Positions 1 through 9,034 of a stretch of DNA of 64,000 nucleotides are shown here, piece after piece; position 1 is the stretch's first letter; each line of letters begins with the position of its first letter. The notes below the pieces were generated by a model. It did not search any database, was not told where the DNA came from, and saw nothing but the letters and a program-made list of their open reading frames with translations. The translations under genes were made by a program, and so were the position numbers. Source of the DNA: Clostridium sp. BSD9I1 (lineage in GTDB: Bacteria; Bacillota; Clostridia; Clostridiales; Clostridiaceae); the NCBI RefSeq assembly GCF_900185645.1, contig NZ_FYAM01000027.1:124001-188000 (forward strand), written 5' to 3'.

Positions 1-1
1 G

Positions 2-544
2 GAGTATTCCGGGCGTGGTGTTGGCATGGATGTAGTAACCAAAAACATCAGTGCAGTTGGAGGGAATGTTTCAATTGATAGTATACCTAATAAGGGAACT
101 ACTATAACATTAAAAATACCACTTACTCTTGCAATTATGGATGGAATGACGATAAGAGTGGGAGAATCAACTTATACTTTACCGCTTATAAGCATTAAAG
201 AATCCTTTAAACCAAAAGAAGAAGATATAATCACTGATCCGGATGGTAATAAAATGATTATGATTAGAGGAGAATGTTATCCTATTTTAAAATTGCATGA
301 ATTGTATAAAGTAAAGACTAAAGTAACAGATATTCAAGATGGAATTATGCTAATGATCAATAATGAAGGTAAAAATATTTGTATCTTTGCTGACAAGTTA
401 ATTGGTGAGCAGCAAGTGGTTGTAAAGGCATTGCCGGAATATATTAAAAAGTTAAATAAGGCAAGAGGACTATCAGGTTGTACGTTACTTGGAGATGGAA
501 GTATTAGTTTAATATTAGATGTTTCAGAATTAGTTAATTATTAA
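2..544 (+). CDS. cheA: CheA chemotaxis histidine kinase, 3' part only
   Basis: This is the C-terminal 180 residues of CheA, whose 5' part lies outside the window. The frame opens at the first bases with SGRGVGMDVV, the glycine-rich G2 box of the CheA ATP-binding domain. After about 30 residues it continues into a CheW-like regulatory domain (ITLKIPLTLAIMDGMTIRVG, later DKLIGEQQVVVKAL). CheA phosphorylates CheY and CheB under control of receptor-CheW arrays at the membrane. The stop is 19 bases before cheW, so the two are surely cotranscribed. The internal ATG at 26 is not a real start, because coding similarity extends upstream of it. Confidence 0.95.
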   Translation, partial: EYSGRGVGMDVVTKNISAVGGNVSIDSIPNKGTTITLKIPLTLAIMDGMTIRVGESTYTLPLISIKESFKPKEEDIITDPDGNKMIMIRGECYPILKLHELYKVKTKVTDIQDGIMLMINNEGKNICIFADKLIGEQQVVVKALPEYIKKLNKARGLSGCTLLGDGSISLILDVSELVNY

Positions 545-563
545 AAAGAATGGAGATGGAAAC

Positions 564-1058
564 ATGGCAAACATAGCTGAAGATCATTTAGAAATGGAAG
601 AAGATACCCAAAAGAATAGATACTTGACCTTTTCGCTTGGAAAGGAGACATACGGAATAGAAATTAAGTATGTTACAGAAATAATAGGGCTTCAAGTTAT
701 AACAGAAATCCCAGAACTTCCAAAGTACATTAAAGGAATTATAAATCTGCGAGGCAAGGTAATTCCTGTAATGGATATAAGACTCCGTTTTAAAAAGGAA
801 GCACTTGAATATAATGATAGGACTTGTGTGATTGTTGTAGATATCAATGATATTTCTATAGGTCTTATAGTAGATAGTGTTGCAGAAGTTCTTACAATTC
901 CAGAAGTAGATATTGTTGAGCCGCCACAAATGAAGAAAGGATTCAATAATAGATATATAAAAAGTATAGGAAAAGTTGGAGAGAGTGTTAAATTACTGCT
1001 TGATTGTGAAAAATTATTGAATGAGGATGAATTGGAAGATTTAAGTGAAGTATTATAA
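564..1058 (+). CDS. cheW: CheW chemotaxis coupling protein
   Basis: The protein is 164 residues, the usual CheW length, and couples receptors to CheA in the signalling array. The beta-barrel signature runs through YLTFSLGKETYGIEI, the region ending IPELPKYIKGIINLRGKVIPVMD, and SIGLIVDSVAEVLTI. It has a leading acidic stretch (residues 5-16) and a long acidic C-terminus (EDELEDLSEVL-type). A purine-rich ribosome site (GAATGGAGATGG) lies just before the ATG. It sits between cheA and a receptor gene, as expected for this operon. The minus-strand reading frames inside it are shadows. Confidence 0.96.
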   Translation: MANIAEDHLEMEEDTQKNRYLTFSLGKETYGIEIKYVTEIIGLQVITEIPELPKYIKGIINLRGKVIPVMDIRLRFKKEALEYNDRTCVIVVDINDISIGLIVDSVAEVLTIPEVDIVEPPQMKKGFNNRYIKSIGKVGESVKLLLDCEKLLNEDELEDLSEVL

Positions 1059-1098
1059 AAATAATTAATATGATTAAGTATGGGGAGGAATTAAATAA

Positions 1099-2937
1099 AT
1101 GAAGTGGTTTTATAATTTAAAGATTGCTACAAAGCTCGTTACTAGCTTTATAATTGTAGCACTTATTGCAGGAATAGTAGGGGCTATTGGTATTATAAAT
1201 ATAACTAAAATTAATAAGCTAGATACTGATATGTATAATAGGCATACAGCAACAATGCCTGATTTGGCAAATGTTGCTAGATCATATCAAAGAGAACGCG
1301 TAGAATTAAGAAATTTGTATATGGATAAAGATCCAAGTAAAAGGCAAGAAACCATAAATAAATTTAAAGAACAAGAAAAAATTATTGTAGACGGCATGGC
1401 AGGTTTTCAAGCTGGAATAAAGGATCCTAGCGTTCAAACTAGTTTCGATGCATTATCAAAATCCTTAAATAACTTTAATCAATACCGTGACAATGTGATA
1501 AGTCTTGCTCAAGCGAATAAGATGGATGAAGTGTATAATCAATTGACTAGTACTAATGCTGAACAAATTGCAAATGATGTACAAAAGTATACAGATGATG
1601 TTATGAGTTTAAAAACAGAACTTGCTAGGCAAGCCTCTGAAGCTAATGATGCCTCAGCAAGAGTGGCAACTATTACAATGGTTATCATAATATCAATTGG
1701 CGTATTTGTATCAGTAATTTTAGGTATATTTATATCTCGTATTATAAGCAAGCCGGTAACTAAAATGGTAGAAGCTGCAAACAAACTTGCTTTAGGGGAT
1801 GTAAATGTAAATGTTGAAGCTGATACTAAAGATGAAATAGGTAGTCTTGCAGAATCTTTTGGAAGAATGATAGCGAATATTCGAGGGCAAGCCTTAGCTG
1901 TTGAAAGGATAGCTGCAGGTGATTTAACTATTGAGGTCGATGTTAGATCAGAAAATGATCTTCTTGGGAAAAAACTATCCGAGATGATTGAAAAAAATAA
2001 TGAAATATTAACAAATATCAATAATGCTTCAGAACAAGTGGCTTCAGGTTCAAAGCAGGTATCTGATTCAAGTATATCTCTTTCACAAGGAGCAACTGAG
2101 CAAGCAAGTTCAGTTGAAGAGTTAACTGCTTCCCTGGAAGAAATATCTTCACAAACAAAATTAAATGCTGAAAACGCTAATGAGGCAAGTGAATTAGCTG
2201 AAGTGGCTAAATCAAATGCGATACATGGTAATAATCAAATGAAGGAAATGCTTACAGCTATAGAGGATATAAATGATGCGTCAAGTAATATATCAAAAAT
2301 TATTAAAGTAATTGATGATATTGCTTTCCAAACTAATATTCTTGCATTGAATGCTGCTGTAGAAGCTGCAAGAGCAGGTCAACATGGTAAGGGTTTTGCA
2401 GTTGTAGCTGAGGAAGTGAGAAATCTTGCTGCACGCTCAGCCAATGCTGCTAAAGAAACAACAGATATGATTGAAGATTCAATTAAGAAATCTGAAGGTG
2501 GTACAAAAATTGCAAGGAATACCGCTGGAGCTCTTAATGAAATAGTAAATGGTGTTGAAAAGGTAGCAAGTCTTGTAAATGATATTGCTGTTGCTTCAAA
2601 TGAACAAGCTTCAGGTATAGAACAAGTTAATCAAGGAATTATGCAGGTATCACAGGTTATTCAAGCTAACTCAGCTACTTCTGAGGAAAGCGCAGCAGCA
2701 AGTGAGGAACTTTCAAGTCAAGCTGTACTTCTTAAAGAAATGGTTGGAAGATTTAAGTTAAAGCAAAAAATTAAATCCTATAATAGTATGGATGAATTAG
2801 ACCCTGATATATTAAAAATGTTTCAAAAAATGGCGGAAAAGAAGAATAAGACGAATTTTACAAATGGAGCATATGAAGAAGCTGCACTTACAAACTCAAA
2901 AATTATGTTAAGTGATAAGGAATTTGGAAAATATTAA
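1099..2937 (+). CDS. Methyl-accepting chemotaxis protein (4HB sensor, apparent double HAMP)
   Basis: A 612-residue transmembrane receptor. TM1 is at about residues 13-35, followed by a four-helix-bundle-like periplasmic sensor to about 190, TM2 at about 193-215, and HAMP. It then has what looks like a second HAMP-like unit ([20 protein letters not shown], about 268-318) before the cytoplasmic signalling hairpin, whose tip reads [17 protein letters not shown]. The sister receptor at 5475 lacks that extra unit and is 35 residues shorter. The C-terminus ends LSDKEFGKY, fitting the x-aromatic-x-x-aromatic CheR tether pattern. A strong ribosome site GGGGAGG precedes the ATG. The ligand cannot be read from the sequence. 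Confidence 0.95.
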   Translation: MKWFYNLKIATKLVTSFIIVALIAGIVGAIGIINITKINKLDTDMYNRHTATMPDLANVARSYQRERVELRNLYMDKDPSKRQETINKFKEQEKIIVDGMAGFQAGIKDPSVQTSFDALSKSLNNFNQYRDNVISLAQANKMDEVYNQLTSTNAEQIANDVQKYTDDVMSLKTELARQASEANDASARVATITMVIIISIGVFVSVILGIFISRIISKPVTKMVEAANKLALGDVNVNVEADTKDEIGSLAESFGRMIANIRGQALAVERIAAGDLTIEVDVRSENDLLGKKLSEMIEKNNEILTNINNASEQVASGSKQVSDSSISLSQGATEQASSVEELTASLEEISSQTKLNAENANEASELAEVAKSNAIHGNNQMKEMLTAIEDINDASSNISKIIKVIDDIAFQTNILALNAAVEAARAGQHGKGFAVVAEEVRNLAARSANAAKETTDMIEDSIKKSEGGTKIARNTAGALNEIVNGVEKVASLVNDIAVASNEQASGIEQVNQGIMQVSQVIQANSATSEESAAASEELSSQAVLLKEMVGRFKLKQKIKSYNSMDELDPDILKMFQKMAEKKNKTNFTNGAYEEAALTNSKIMLSDKEFGKY

Positions 2938-2996
2938 TATGGTTTATATGGGGGTAAGTCGTTAGGTGCCCCCTTTCTTAAAGGGAAGGTGAGTTT

Positions 2997-3812
2997 TTGC
3001 TTACAATTACTTCAAAAGAGTTCAAACAACTAGCTGATTATATAAAAGCAAATTACGGCATACGTTTGAAAGAGGAAAAGAAAACCCTTGTAACAGGTAG
3101 GCTTTATAACGTACTTATGGATAATAATTTTAGCAGTTTTTCTGATTATTATGAGTACATTATATCTGACAAAACTGGAGATGCAGTAAATACACTTGTT
3201 AATAAGATTACTACTAATCACACGTTTTTTATGAGAGAAGTAGACCATTTTTACTATTTCAGAGACAAAGTTCTTCCATACTTGAAAAAGATAGAAAGAG
3301 AAAAAGATTTGAGAATATGGAGTGCAGGATGCTCTACTGGAGAAGAACCATATACCCTTGCAATGATTATAGATGAATTCTTCGGTAAAGAAAAGATGTT
3401 GTGGGATACTAAAATTTTGGCTACGGATATTTCAAGTAAAGTGATTGATGCTGCAATAAAAGGAATATATAGTAATGAAGATATAGCTACACTTCCTCAT
3501 ACTTGGAATCTTAACTATTTTAGGAAATATGATAATGAAAATAGCGTAGTTACTGATAAGATAAAGAATGAAATTATATATAGGAAATTTAATCTTATGG
3601 ATGCAGTATTTCCATTTAAGCGGAAATTCCATGTGATATTTTGTAGAAATGTCATGATTTATTTTGATGCTAAAACAAAGATGGAACTCGTTAATAAGCT
3701 TTATGATATGACGGAATATGGAGGATATTTATTTATTGGCCATTCAGAATCCTTAAATAGGGAAGAAACAAAGTATAGATATATCATGCCTGCAGTATAT
3801 AGAAAAGAATAG
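2997..3812 (+). CDS. cheR: CheR protein-glutamate methyltransferase
   Basis: A 271-residue SAM-dependent methyltransferase that methylates receptor glutamates during adaptation. The N-terminal helical domain (residues 1-80) contains the TTNHTFFMRE segment typical of CheR. The SAM site is GCSTGEEPYTLAM, and the catalytic-domain motif FCRNVMIYFD follows. The start is a TTG at 2997, placed a few bases after AAGGGAAGGTGAG. The reading MLTITSKEFKQLADYI fits family N-termini, and no better ATG lies nearby. It is followed 13 bases later by cheB, so the methylation and demethylation enzymes are made together. Confidence 0.95.
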   Translation: MLTITSKEFKQLADYIKANYGIRLKEEKKTLVTGRLYNVLMDNNFSSFSDYYEYIISDKTGDAVNTLVNKITTNHTFFMREVDHFYYFRDKVLPYLKKIEREKDLRIWSAGCSTGEEPYTLAMIIDEFFGKEKMLWDTKILATDISSKVIDAAIKGIYSNEDIATLPHTWNLNYFRKYDNENSVVTDKIKNEIIYRKFNLMDAVFPFKRKFHVIFCRNVMIYFDAKTKMELVNKLYDMTEYGGYLFIGHSESLNREETKYRYIMPAVYRKE

Positions 3813-3825
3813 GTGAGGTGATGCT

Positions 3826-4866
3826 ATGCATGTAGGGAAAAAGATAAGAGTACTAATTGTAGATGATAGCGCATTATTTAGGGAAGTATTATCTAGAGGA
3901 ATTTCAACTGATCCATACATAGAAGTGGTAGCAAAAGCTGTGGATCCTTTTGATGCAAGAGATAAAATACTAGAGTTTCATCCAGATGTTATGACTTGCG
4001 ATGTAGAAATGCCCAAAATGAATGGAATAGAGTTCATTCGTAGGCTGCTTCCTCAGTATCAACTTCCCGTAATTGTTGTCAGTACAGTAAGTGAGGCGGT
4101 ATTCGATGCAATGAGTGCAGGGGCAGTTGATTTTGTTACTAAGCCAAATAAACAGTCACCAGAGGATATAGAATCTTTTATTAATCACCTAATAGCTAAA
4201 ATAAAGATTGCTGCTACTGCAAAAATTGCAATGCCAAAAGACTTTTATAAAATGAAAACAATTGCAAGAGAAGAATTTAATGTATGTAGTACAAATAAAA
4301 TAATTGCCATAGGGGCATCAACAGGAGGTACAGAAGCTATACATGCTCTATTAAGCAATCTTCCAAATAATATTCCAGGAATTGTGATTGTTCAACATAT
4401 TCCTCCAGTTTTTTCTGCAATGTTTGCACAAAGACTTAACAATTCCACTAATCTTAAAGTAAAAGAAGCACAAACGGGTGATTTTCTAGAGCCAGGTAAT
4501 GTTTTAATAGCTCCTGGCGATATGCATATGAGAGTTAAGAAGGTTGGCGATAAATATAAAGTAGAATGCTTTCAAGGAGATAAAGTGAACGGCCATTGTC
4601 CTTCTGTTGATGTTCTGTTTGAGTCGGTAGCAAAGGAATGTGGTGGTAATGCTATTGGAGTTATTCTTACAGGTATGGGATACGATGGAGCAAAGGGACT
4701 TCTTTCAATGCGTAGGAGAGGAGCAAGAACTATTGGACAAGATGAGAAATCATCTATCGTCTACGGAATGCCAAAGGTAGCATATAACATTGGAGCAGTT
4801 GAGAAACAAGCTTCACTTGATGGAATACCTCGGGTTATATTTTCAATATTAAAGTATAATAAGTGA
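3826..4866 (+). CDS. cheB: CheB chemotaxis response regulator / protein-glutamate methylesterase
   Basis: A 346-residue two-domain protein. The receiver domain (about 7-125) has the acidic pair VDDS and a phospho-acceptor Asp at about residue 59 (TCDVEMPKMNG). The C-terminal methylesterase/deamidase domain (about 160-345) shows GASTGGTEA with the catalytic Ser, QHIP with the His, and GMGYDGAKGL with the Asp, so the catalytic triad is intact. It demethylates and deamidates MCPs. The ribosome site AGGTGAGGTGATG lies just ahead of the ATG, directly downstream of cheR. Confidence 0.96.
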   Translation: MHVGKKIRVLIVDDSALFREVLSRGISTDPYIEVVAKAVDPFDARDKILEFHPDVMTCDVEMPKMNGIEFIRRLLPQYQLPVIVVSTVSEAVFDAMSAGAVDFVTKPNKQSPEDIESFINHLIAKIKIAATAKIAMPKDFYKMKTIAREEFNVCSTNKIIAIGASTGGTEAIHALLSNLPNNIPGIVIVQHIPPVFSAMFAQRLNNSTNLKVKEAQTGDFLEPGNVLIAPGDMHMRVKKVGDKYKVECFQGDKVNGHCPSVDVLFESVAKECGGNAIGVILTGMGYDGAKGLLSMRRRGARTIGQDEKSSIVYGMPKVAYNIGAVEKQASLDGIPRVIFSILKYNK

Positions 4867-4946
4867 AGCTTCGGTAGTATTAAATAAAGTTGAATTGCCA
4901 TAGTAAAGTATATAATAATTATTAAGTATAACAATGGAGGTACAAA

Positions 4947-5414
4947 ATGAAGTCAGAATACATAAATCCATTTATAGAAGGAACTGAATCAGTTATTAAG
5001 ATGCTTTGTGGCATTGAAGTTAAGCGTCAGAAAACATATTTAAAGAATTTCCCAATTTTATTTAATCAAGTTGTTATAATGATAGGAGTAATTGGAAAGA
5101 TTAAAGGACAAGTGTGCTTTGAATTATCTATAGATACTGCAAAAAGAATTGCATCTGCCATGATGGGTGGTGTATCAGTACTAGAGCTAGATGAAATAAG
5201 CAAGAGCGCAGTTTCAGAGATGGGGAATATGATTATGGGTAATGTAAGTACTATATTTGAAAGCAAGGATATGAGAATTGATATTACCCCACCAACATTG
5301 TTAACAGGAGAAAAAATTGAAGTGTCAAATAGACTTCCTAATATTGTGATTCCATTGGAACTTGAAGGATTAGGAACTATGTTAATAAATGTTGCAGCGG
5401 AGGAGATACTCTAA
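4947..5414 (+). CDS. CheX/CheC-like phosphatase or chemotaxis adaptation protein
   Basis: A 155-residue protein of the CheC/CheX/FliY family. The signature ISKSAVSEMGNMIMGN (about residues 88-103) matches the family's E-x2-N catalytic helix pattern, here SEMGNMI. Proteins of this size with one such helix are usually CheX-like CheY-P phosphatases. Its place after cheB in a che operon supports a role in signal termination. An N-terminal segment MKSEYINPFIEG is typical. Ribosome site AATGGAGG is well placed. Whether it is CheX or CheC proper cannot be settled without alignment. Confidence 0.85.
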   Translation: MKSEYINPFIEGTESVIKMLCGIEVKRQKTYLKNFPILFNQVVIMIGVIGKIKGQVCFELSIDTAKRIASAMMGGVSVLELDEISKSAVSEMGNMIMGNVSTIFESKDMRIDITPPTLLTGEKIEVSNRLPNIVIPLELEGLGTMLINVAAEEIL

Positions 5415-5474
5415 TAAGAGAATTTGATATAGCTTTATATTTTCATAGGATAACAAATAAGGGAGGAATAACAT

Positions 5475-7208
5475 ATGAAATGGTTCAGAAATTTAAGAAT
5501 TAGTACGAAGCTTATCTCTGCATTTATATCAATTTCAATACTTGCAGGAATTGTTGGTGTAGTGGGTGTAAGTAATATTAAGACTATAGATAAAAAATAT
5601 TCAGGTTTATTTACTAATTTTGGTGTAGCCCAGGGTGATATTGGACAATTAGGTGTTGCATTTAATGATTCAAGAAGTGTGATAAGAGATATAATTTTTT
5701 TAAAAGATATAAATAAAAGAACTGAAAATATTAATAAATTAAAAGAATCAGATAAGAAAATGAAAGAACAACTAAATAAAATTCAAAATTCACTAGATAC
5801 AGATGAAGGGCGTTTCATTTATAAGAATTTAACAGAATTAATTGAAAAGTATAACTCTTCTAGAGATAAGGCAATAAATCTAGTACTTACTAATCAATTA
5901 GAAAAAGCTCAATCAATTTTTTATACTGAAGCCGCACAACCTGCTAAGGACATCGATGATAATATACACAAATTATTTTCAATTAAATCAACAACTGGTA
6001 ATCAGATGTCTGGTAAATATTCAAGTGATACAACTAGAGCAATTATAATAATGATTATTGTTGTTATAATAGCCATGGTTACTGCCGTGCTTCTAGGAAT
6101 ATTTATTTCTAGCATAATCAGTAAACCAATAGTACAGCTGATGAATGCTTCAAACAAAATTGCAGATGGTGATCTTGATGTAGCTATAGATATTGATGCT
6201 AAGGATGAAGTTGGAGTTCTAGCAGCTTCATTTACTAAAATGTCTATCAATATAAATGAAGTTATGACAAATATAAATAATGCAGCAGAACAAGTTGCAG
6301 CTGGTTCAAAGCAACTTTCAGATTCAAGTATAGAACTGTCTCAAGGAGCGACTGAGCAGGCAACTTCTATTGAAGAATTAACAGCTTCTATAGAGGAGAT
6401 TTCATCACAAACCAAGTTAAATGCAGATAATGCAAATGAAGCAAATGAACTTGCAGAAATTGCAAAGAAAAATGCAATTCAAGGAAATGAACAAATGGAA
6501 GAAATGCTGGAGGCGATGAAAGAAATAAACAAGTCATCCTCCAACATATCTAAGATTATTAAGGTTATTGATGAAATAGCTTTTCAAACAAATATACTTG
6601 CTTTAAATGCTGCTGTAGAAGCAGCAAGAGCTGGACAACATGGGAAGGGATTTGCAGTAGTTGCAGAGGAAGTAAGAAATTTGGCAGCCCGTTCTGCAAA
6701 TGCAGCTAAAGAAACTACCGACATGATAGAGGGATCAATAAAGAAAGTTGAAGATGGAACTAAGATCGCTACTGAAACCGCAGAAGCCTTAAATAAAATT
6801 GTTAAAGATGTAGATAAAGTGGCAAATATTGTAGGTGATATAGCCAATGCATCAGATGAACAAGCATCAGGTGCTGCGCAGATAAGTCAAGCTATAATGC
6901 AAGTATCTGAAGTGGTTCAAACTAACTCTACTACGTCAGAGGAAAGTGCGGCTGCAAGTGAAGAATTATCTAGCCAGGCTGAGCTGCTTAAAGAACAGGT
7001 AGCAAAGTTTAAGCTTAAAAGGGTTAATAATTCAGCATATAAAAGCGCAGAATACTTGAGTCCAGAGATATTAAAGATGCTTGATAATATGGGTAGTAAG
7101 AACAGTAATAGAAACTTTGGAAATCAATTATATAAAGAAGAGGTTGCTATTGATAGAGTTAAACCCAAAAAAATAGTATTAAGCGATAAAGAATTTGGAA
7201 AGTATTAG
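5475..7208 (+). CDS. Methyl-accepting chemotaxis protein (4HB sensor, single HAMP)
   Basis: A 577-residue receptor that is a clear paralog of the one at 1099. Both begin MKW(F)xNLxI(A/S)TKL and both end [11 protein letters not shown]1 is at about 13-34, the sensor runs to about 190, TM2 is at about 192-216 ([19 protein letters not shown]), with one HAMP to about 265 and then the signalling domain with tip [17 protein letters not shown]. The sensor halves have diverged far more than the cytoplasmic halves, suggesting a different ligand. It is last in the che operon and is followed by a likely terminator at about 7272-7320. Confidence 0.95.
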   Translation: MKWFRNLRISTKLISAFISISILAGIVGVVGVSNIKTIDKKYSGLFTNFGVAQGDIGQLGVAFNDSRSVIRDIIFLKDINKRTENINKLKESDKKMKEQLNKIQNSLDTDEGRFIYKNLTELIEKYNSSRDKAINLVLTNQLEKAQSIFYTEAAQPAKDIDDNIHKLFSIKSTTGNQMSGKYSSDTTRAIIIMIIVVIIAMVTAVLLGIFISSIISKPIVQLMNASNKIADGDLDVAIDIDAKDEVGVLAASFTKMSININEVMTNINNAAEQVAAGSKQLSDSSIELSQGATEQATSIEELTASIEEISSQTKLNADNANEANELAEIAKKNAIQGNEQMEEMLEAMKEINKSSSNISKIIKVIDEIAFQTNILALNAAVEAARAGQHGKGFAVVAEEVRNLAARSANAAKETTDMIEGSIKKVEDGTKIATETAEALNKIVKDVDKVANIVGDIANASDEQASGAAQISQAIMQVSEVVQTNSTTSEESAAASEELSSQAELLKEQVAKFKLKRVNNSAYKSAEYLSPEILKMLDNMGSKNSNRNFGNQLYKEEVAIDRVKPKKIVLSDKEFGKY

Positions 7209-7270
7209 ACATTAACTAATTAGAGTATTTTTATGCTCTATTATAATAAATAGAAATAGCAGATAATATT

Positions 7271-7320
7271 GAAAGGTTGGGTATTGATTAATGGATTTTA
7301 ATCATACTCAGCTTTTGTTT
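7271..7320 (+). terminator. Probable rho-independent terminator of the chemotaxis operon
   Basis: An imperfect stem pairs AAAGGTTGGGTATTGATTA with TAATCATACTCAGCTTT around a loop of about seven bases. It is followed by TTGTTTTAG. It lies about 65 bases after the second MCP stop. Confidence 0.65.
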
Positions 7321-7323
7321 TAG

Positions 7324-7452
7324 GTCAGATTTGTAGACAATTCTAATTTTGATTTGTTAGGTGAAAATTCCATGAAGGATACTTGTGTAGGTGAAGATCC
7401 AGTATTCTTCAGTAAGGAAGAATTAATTGGATTATTTAGGAGGATAGCTTAA
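7324..7452 (+). other. Short open frame of unknown origin between che operon and FAH gene
   Basis: Between the terminator and the FAH gene a frame stays open for about 42 codons. It ends in KEELIGLFRRIA, and its only ATG (7372) would give 26 residues. I see no strong ribosome site before that ATG. The sequence reads like a protein C-terminus (charged, with an aliphatic helix), so it may be the remnant of a decayed gene. I do not recognise it and do not claim that it is expressed. Confidence 0.25.
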
Positions 7453-7501
7453 ATAAAAGAAGAATAGAATAGGTATTATAATTTATTAGAGGTGATGAAT
7501 A

Positions 7502-8401
7502 ATGAAATTCATATGTTTAAAAGAATCAGGTAAAGAAAAATTAGGTGTACTTTCTAAAGATGGGGTATTAGCAATAGAATTATCAAGCATTAAACTAAGT
7601 AAAGAATTTAATGATATGAATGATTTAATAAGGAATATATCTCATTCTGATATTGAAAGAATTGAGGATAGTTTACTTAACAATGATATAACAAGTTTCA
7701 CATCGTATTCAATAGATGAGGTTAAGCTCTGTTCACCAATTAAAAGACCAATTCACGATATTATTTGCGTAGGTGTAAATTACCAAGACCATTTAAACGA
7801 AACAAAGGAAAGTTTTAATAAAGAAAGTTTTAGTGAGCCTAAAAGGACTGTTTATTTTTCAAAACGAGCATCAGAAACTATTGGACCAGAGGGTGTTATA
7901 ATAGGTCATTTAGAACTTGATGAGCAATTGGATTATGAAGTGGAACTTGCAGTTATTATTGGCAAAAAGGGTACAAACATTTCTAAGGAGAAGGTGGAAG
8001 ATTATATATTCGGGTATACAATTATGAATGATATTTCTGCACGAAGCCTTCAACAGCAGCACCTTCAATGGTATAGAGGAAAAAGTTTGGATACCTTTAC
8101 TGCACTTGGGCCAGCTATAGTGCATAAAAGCGGAATCCCACTTCCGGTTGAACTAAATGTTTGCAGCAGAGTGAATGGGGAATTAAGACAAAGTTCTAAC
8201 ACTAAGTATTTTCTAGCGGATATCCCATCTATAATATCTGAAATTTCTAATGGGATTACTTTAGAACCTGGAGACATAATTGCCACAGGAACTCCAGCTG
8301 GTGTTGGATTGGGATTTAAGCCTCCACGCTTTATGAAAGCTGGAGATGTAGTAGAATGTGAAGTTGAAAATATTGGTGTATTAAGAAATATAGTAGAATG
8401 A
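7502..8401 (+). CDS. Fumarylacetoacetate hydrolase (FAH) family protein
   Basis: A 299-residue protein with a small N-terminal domain and a FAH-family catalytic domain from about residue 90 (GVNYQDHLNET). The metal-binding acidic residues lie in the LDYEVELAVIIGKK region, and the end shows GDIIATGTPAGVGLGFKPP, typical of 2-hydroxyhepta-2,4-diene-1,7-dioate isomerase and acylpyruvase-like enzymes. The family cleaves or decarboxylates C-C bonds of beta-keto or oxo acids, and the substrate here is unknown. Ribosome site GAGGTGATG precedes the ATG. It is monocistronic, as its neighbours are unrelated and a terminator follows at 8492. Confidence 0.9.
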   Translation: MKFICLKESGKEKLGVLSKDGVLAIELSSIKLSKEFNDMNDLIRNISHSDIERIEDSLLNNDITSFTSYSIDEVKLCSPIKRPIHDIICVGVNYQDHLNETKESFNKESFSEPKRTVYFSKRASETIGPEGVIIGHLELDEQLDYEVELAVIIGKKGTNISKEKVEDYIFGYTIMNDISARSLQQQHLQWYRGKSLDTFTALGPAIVHKSGIPLPVELNVCSRVNGELRQSSNTKYFLADIPSIISEISNGITLEPGDIIATGTPAGVGLGFKPPRFMKAGDVVECEVENIGVLRNIVE

Positions 8402-8439
8402 GAAGCATTTAAGAAATAATAAAAGGAGTGTATATATTT

Positions 8440-8490
8440 ATGAAAGGAAAGTGGTTAACTTCATATCTAATATATAAAATGAATTTGTGA
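8440..8490 (+). CDS. Possible 16-residue peptide after the FAH gene
   Basis: An ATG at 8440 follows AAAGGAG by about 11 bases and opens a 16-codon frame that ends just before the terminator stem at 8492. Ribosome site, start, stop and terminator are in the right order, but so short a frame can arise by chance. No family is recognised. Confidence 0.2.
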   Translation: MKGKWLTSYLIYKMNL

Positions 8491-8491
8491 T

Positions 8492-8545
8492 AAAAATTGT
8501 GGATAAAGTGCAGAGTTTACGCGGCACTTGTTCACAATTTTTTTA
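8492..8545 (+). terminator. Rho-independent terminator after FAH gene
   Basis: AAAAATTGTG pairs with CACAATTTTT, and an inner AGTGC/GCACT pairing extends the stem, giving a hairpin with a T-rich tail (TTTTTTTATT). It closes the FAH transcription unit. Confidence 0.8.
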
Positions 8546-8670
8546 TTATATTGTGCATTGAGTAGAAGCAGTTATATACAAAAGGCTATTGTGTACTATT
8601 CTATACAGATTTTGATGTTAATATGTGATAAAATTATCATTATTTGTAGAATATACTCTAAAAATGTTGC

Positions 8671-8693
8671 ATTATAACATAATTTGTTATAAT
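8671..8693. promoter_or_regulatory. Palindrome ATTATAAC-N7-GTTATAAT, possible operator
   Basis: Two perfect 8-base inverted arms (8671-8678 and 8686-8693) surround a 7-base spacer. The right arm contains a TATAAT-like -10 box and TTGCAT lies upstream, so this may be a promoter covered by a dimeric regulator. An AGGCAAA/TTTGCCT stem follows at about 8704-8756. What is transcribed from here is unclear. Confidence 0.35.
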
Positions 8694-8748
8694 ATAACTT
8701 GGGAGGCAAAAGGAATATTTTACATTAGTATCCAATAAATAAACCTAT

Positions 8749-8777
8749 TTGCCTTTTAAAACATAAGACATTATATA
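8749..8777 (+). promoter_or_regulatory. Candidate promoter of the c-di-GMP riboswitch transcript
   Basis: TTGCCT at 8749-8754 and TATATA at 8772-8777 are 17 bases apart, the ideal vegetative sigma-factor spacing. They lie about 55 bases upstream of the riboswitch aptamer. This is an inference from spacing only. Confidence 0.45.
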
Positions 8778-8833
8778 AAAATGTAGCATAAATAATAAAT
8801 TACCAAAAATAAAAAATTACATACATTAATTAA

Positions 8834-8916
8834 AAGGGCAAACTTACCGAAAGGTAAGGACGCAAAGCCAAGGGCCTAAGTTACAAAGTAACATGTAGTA
8901 TGGTAGCCAGCTGCAC
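8834..8916 (+). promoter_or_regulatory. c-di-GMP-I riboswitch (GEMM) aptamer
   Basis: The sequence carries the GEMM-I core: AGGGCAAAC, a stem capped by a GAAA tetraloop (CTTACC-GAAA-GGTAAG), then GGACGCAAAGCC. This is followed by GGGCCTAAG, a second stem (GTTAC/GTAAC) and GGTAGCC. These match the conserved c-di-GMP-binding elements and tetraloop-receptor layout of the class. It is followed at once by a strong terminator and then by an MCP gene, a known association in clostridia. Confidence 0.93.
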
Positions 8917-8928
8917 AATATTGCTAAG

Positions 8929-8976
8929 CAACCCCCTTTTATTTGTGTTTTAAAAAATAAAGGGGGTTTATTTTCA
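8929..8976 (+). terminator. Terminator / expression platform of the c-di-GMP riboswitch
   Basis: AACCCCCTTTTATT pairs with AATAAAGGGGGTT and is followed by TATTTT. It lies between the aptamer and the MCP ribosome site, so c-di-GMP binding probably decides between termination and read-through. The sequence alone does not show the direction of control. Confidence 0.85.
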
Positions 8977-9034
8977 TAAAGTTTTACATCATGTATTGAT
9001 CTATCAATTTAAAGAATTAAATGGAGGGTTTAGA

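Noticed and set aside
588-946. Minus-strand frames within cheW
   Set aside because: Shadows of a strongly conserved plus-strand gene, with no ribosome sites.
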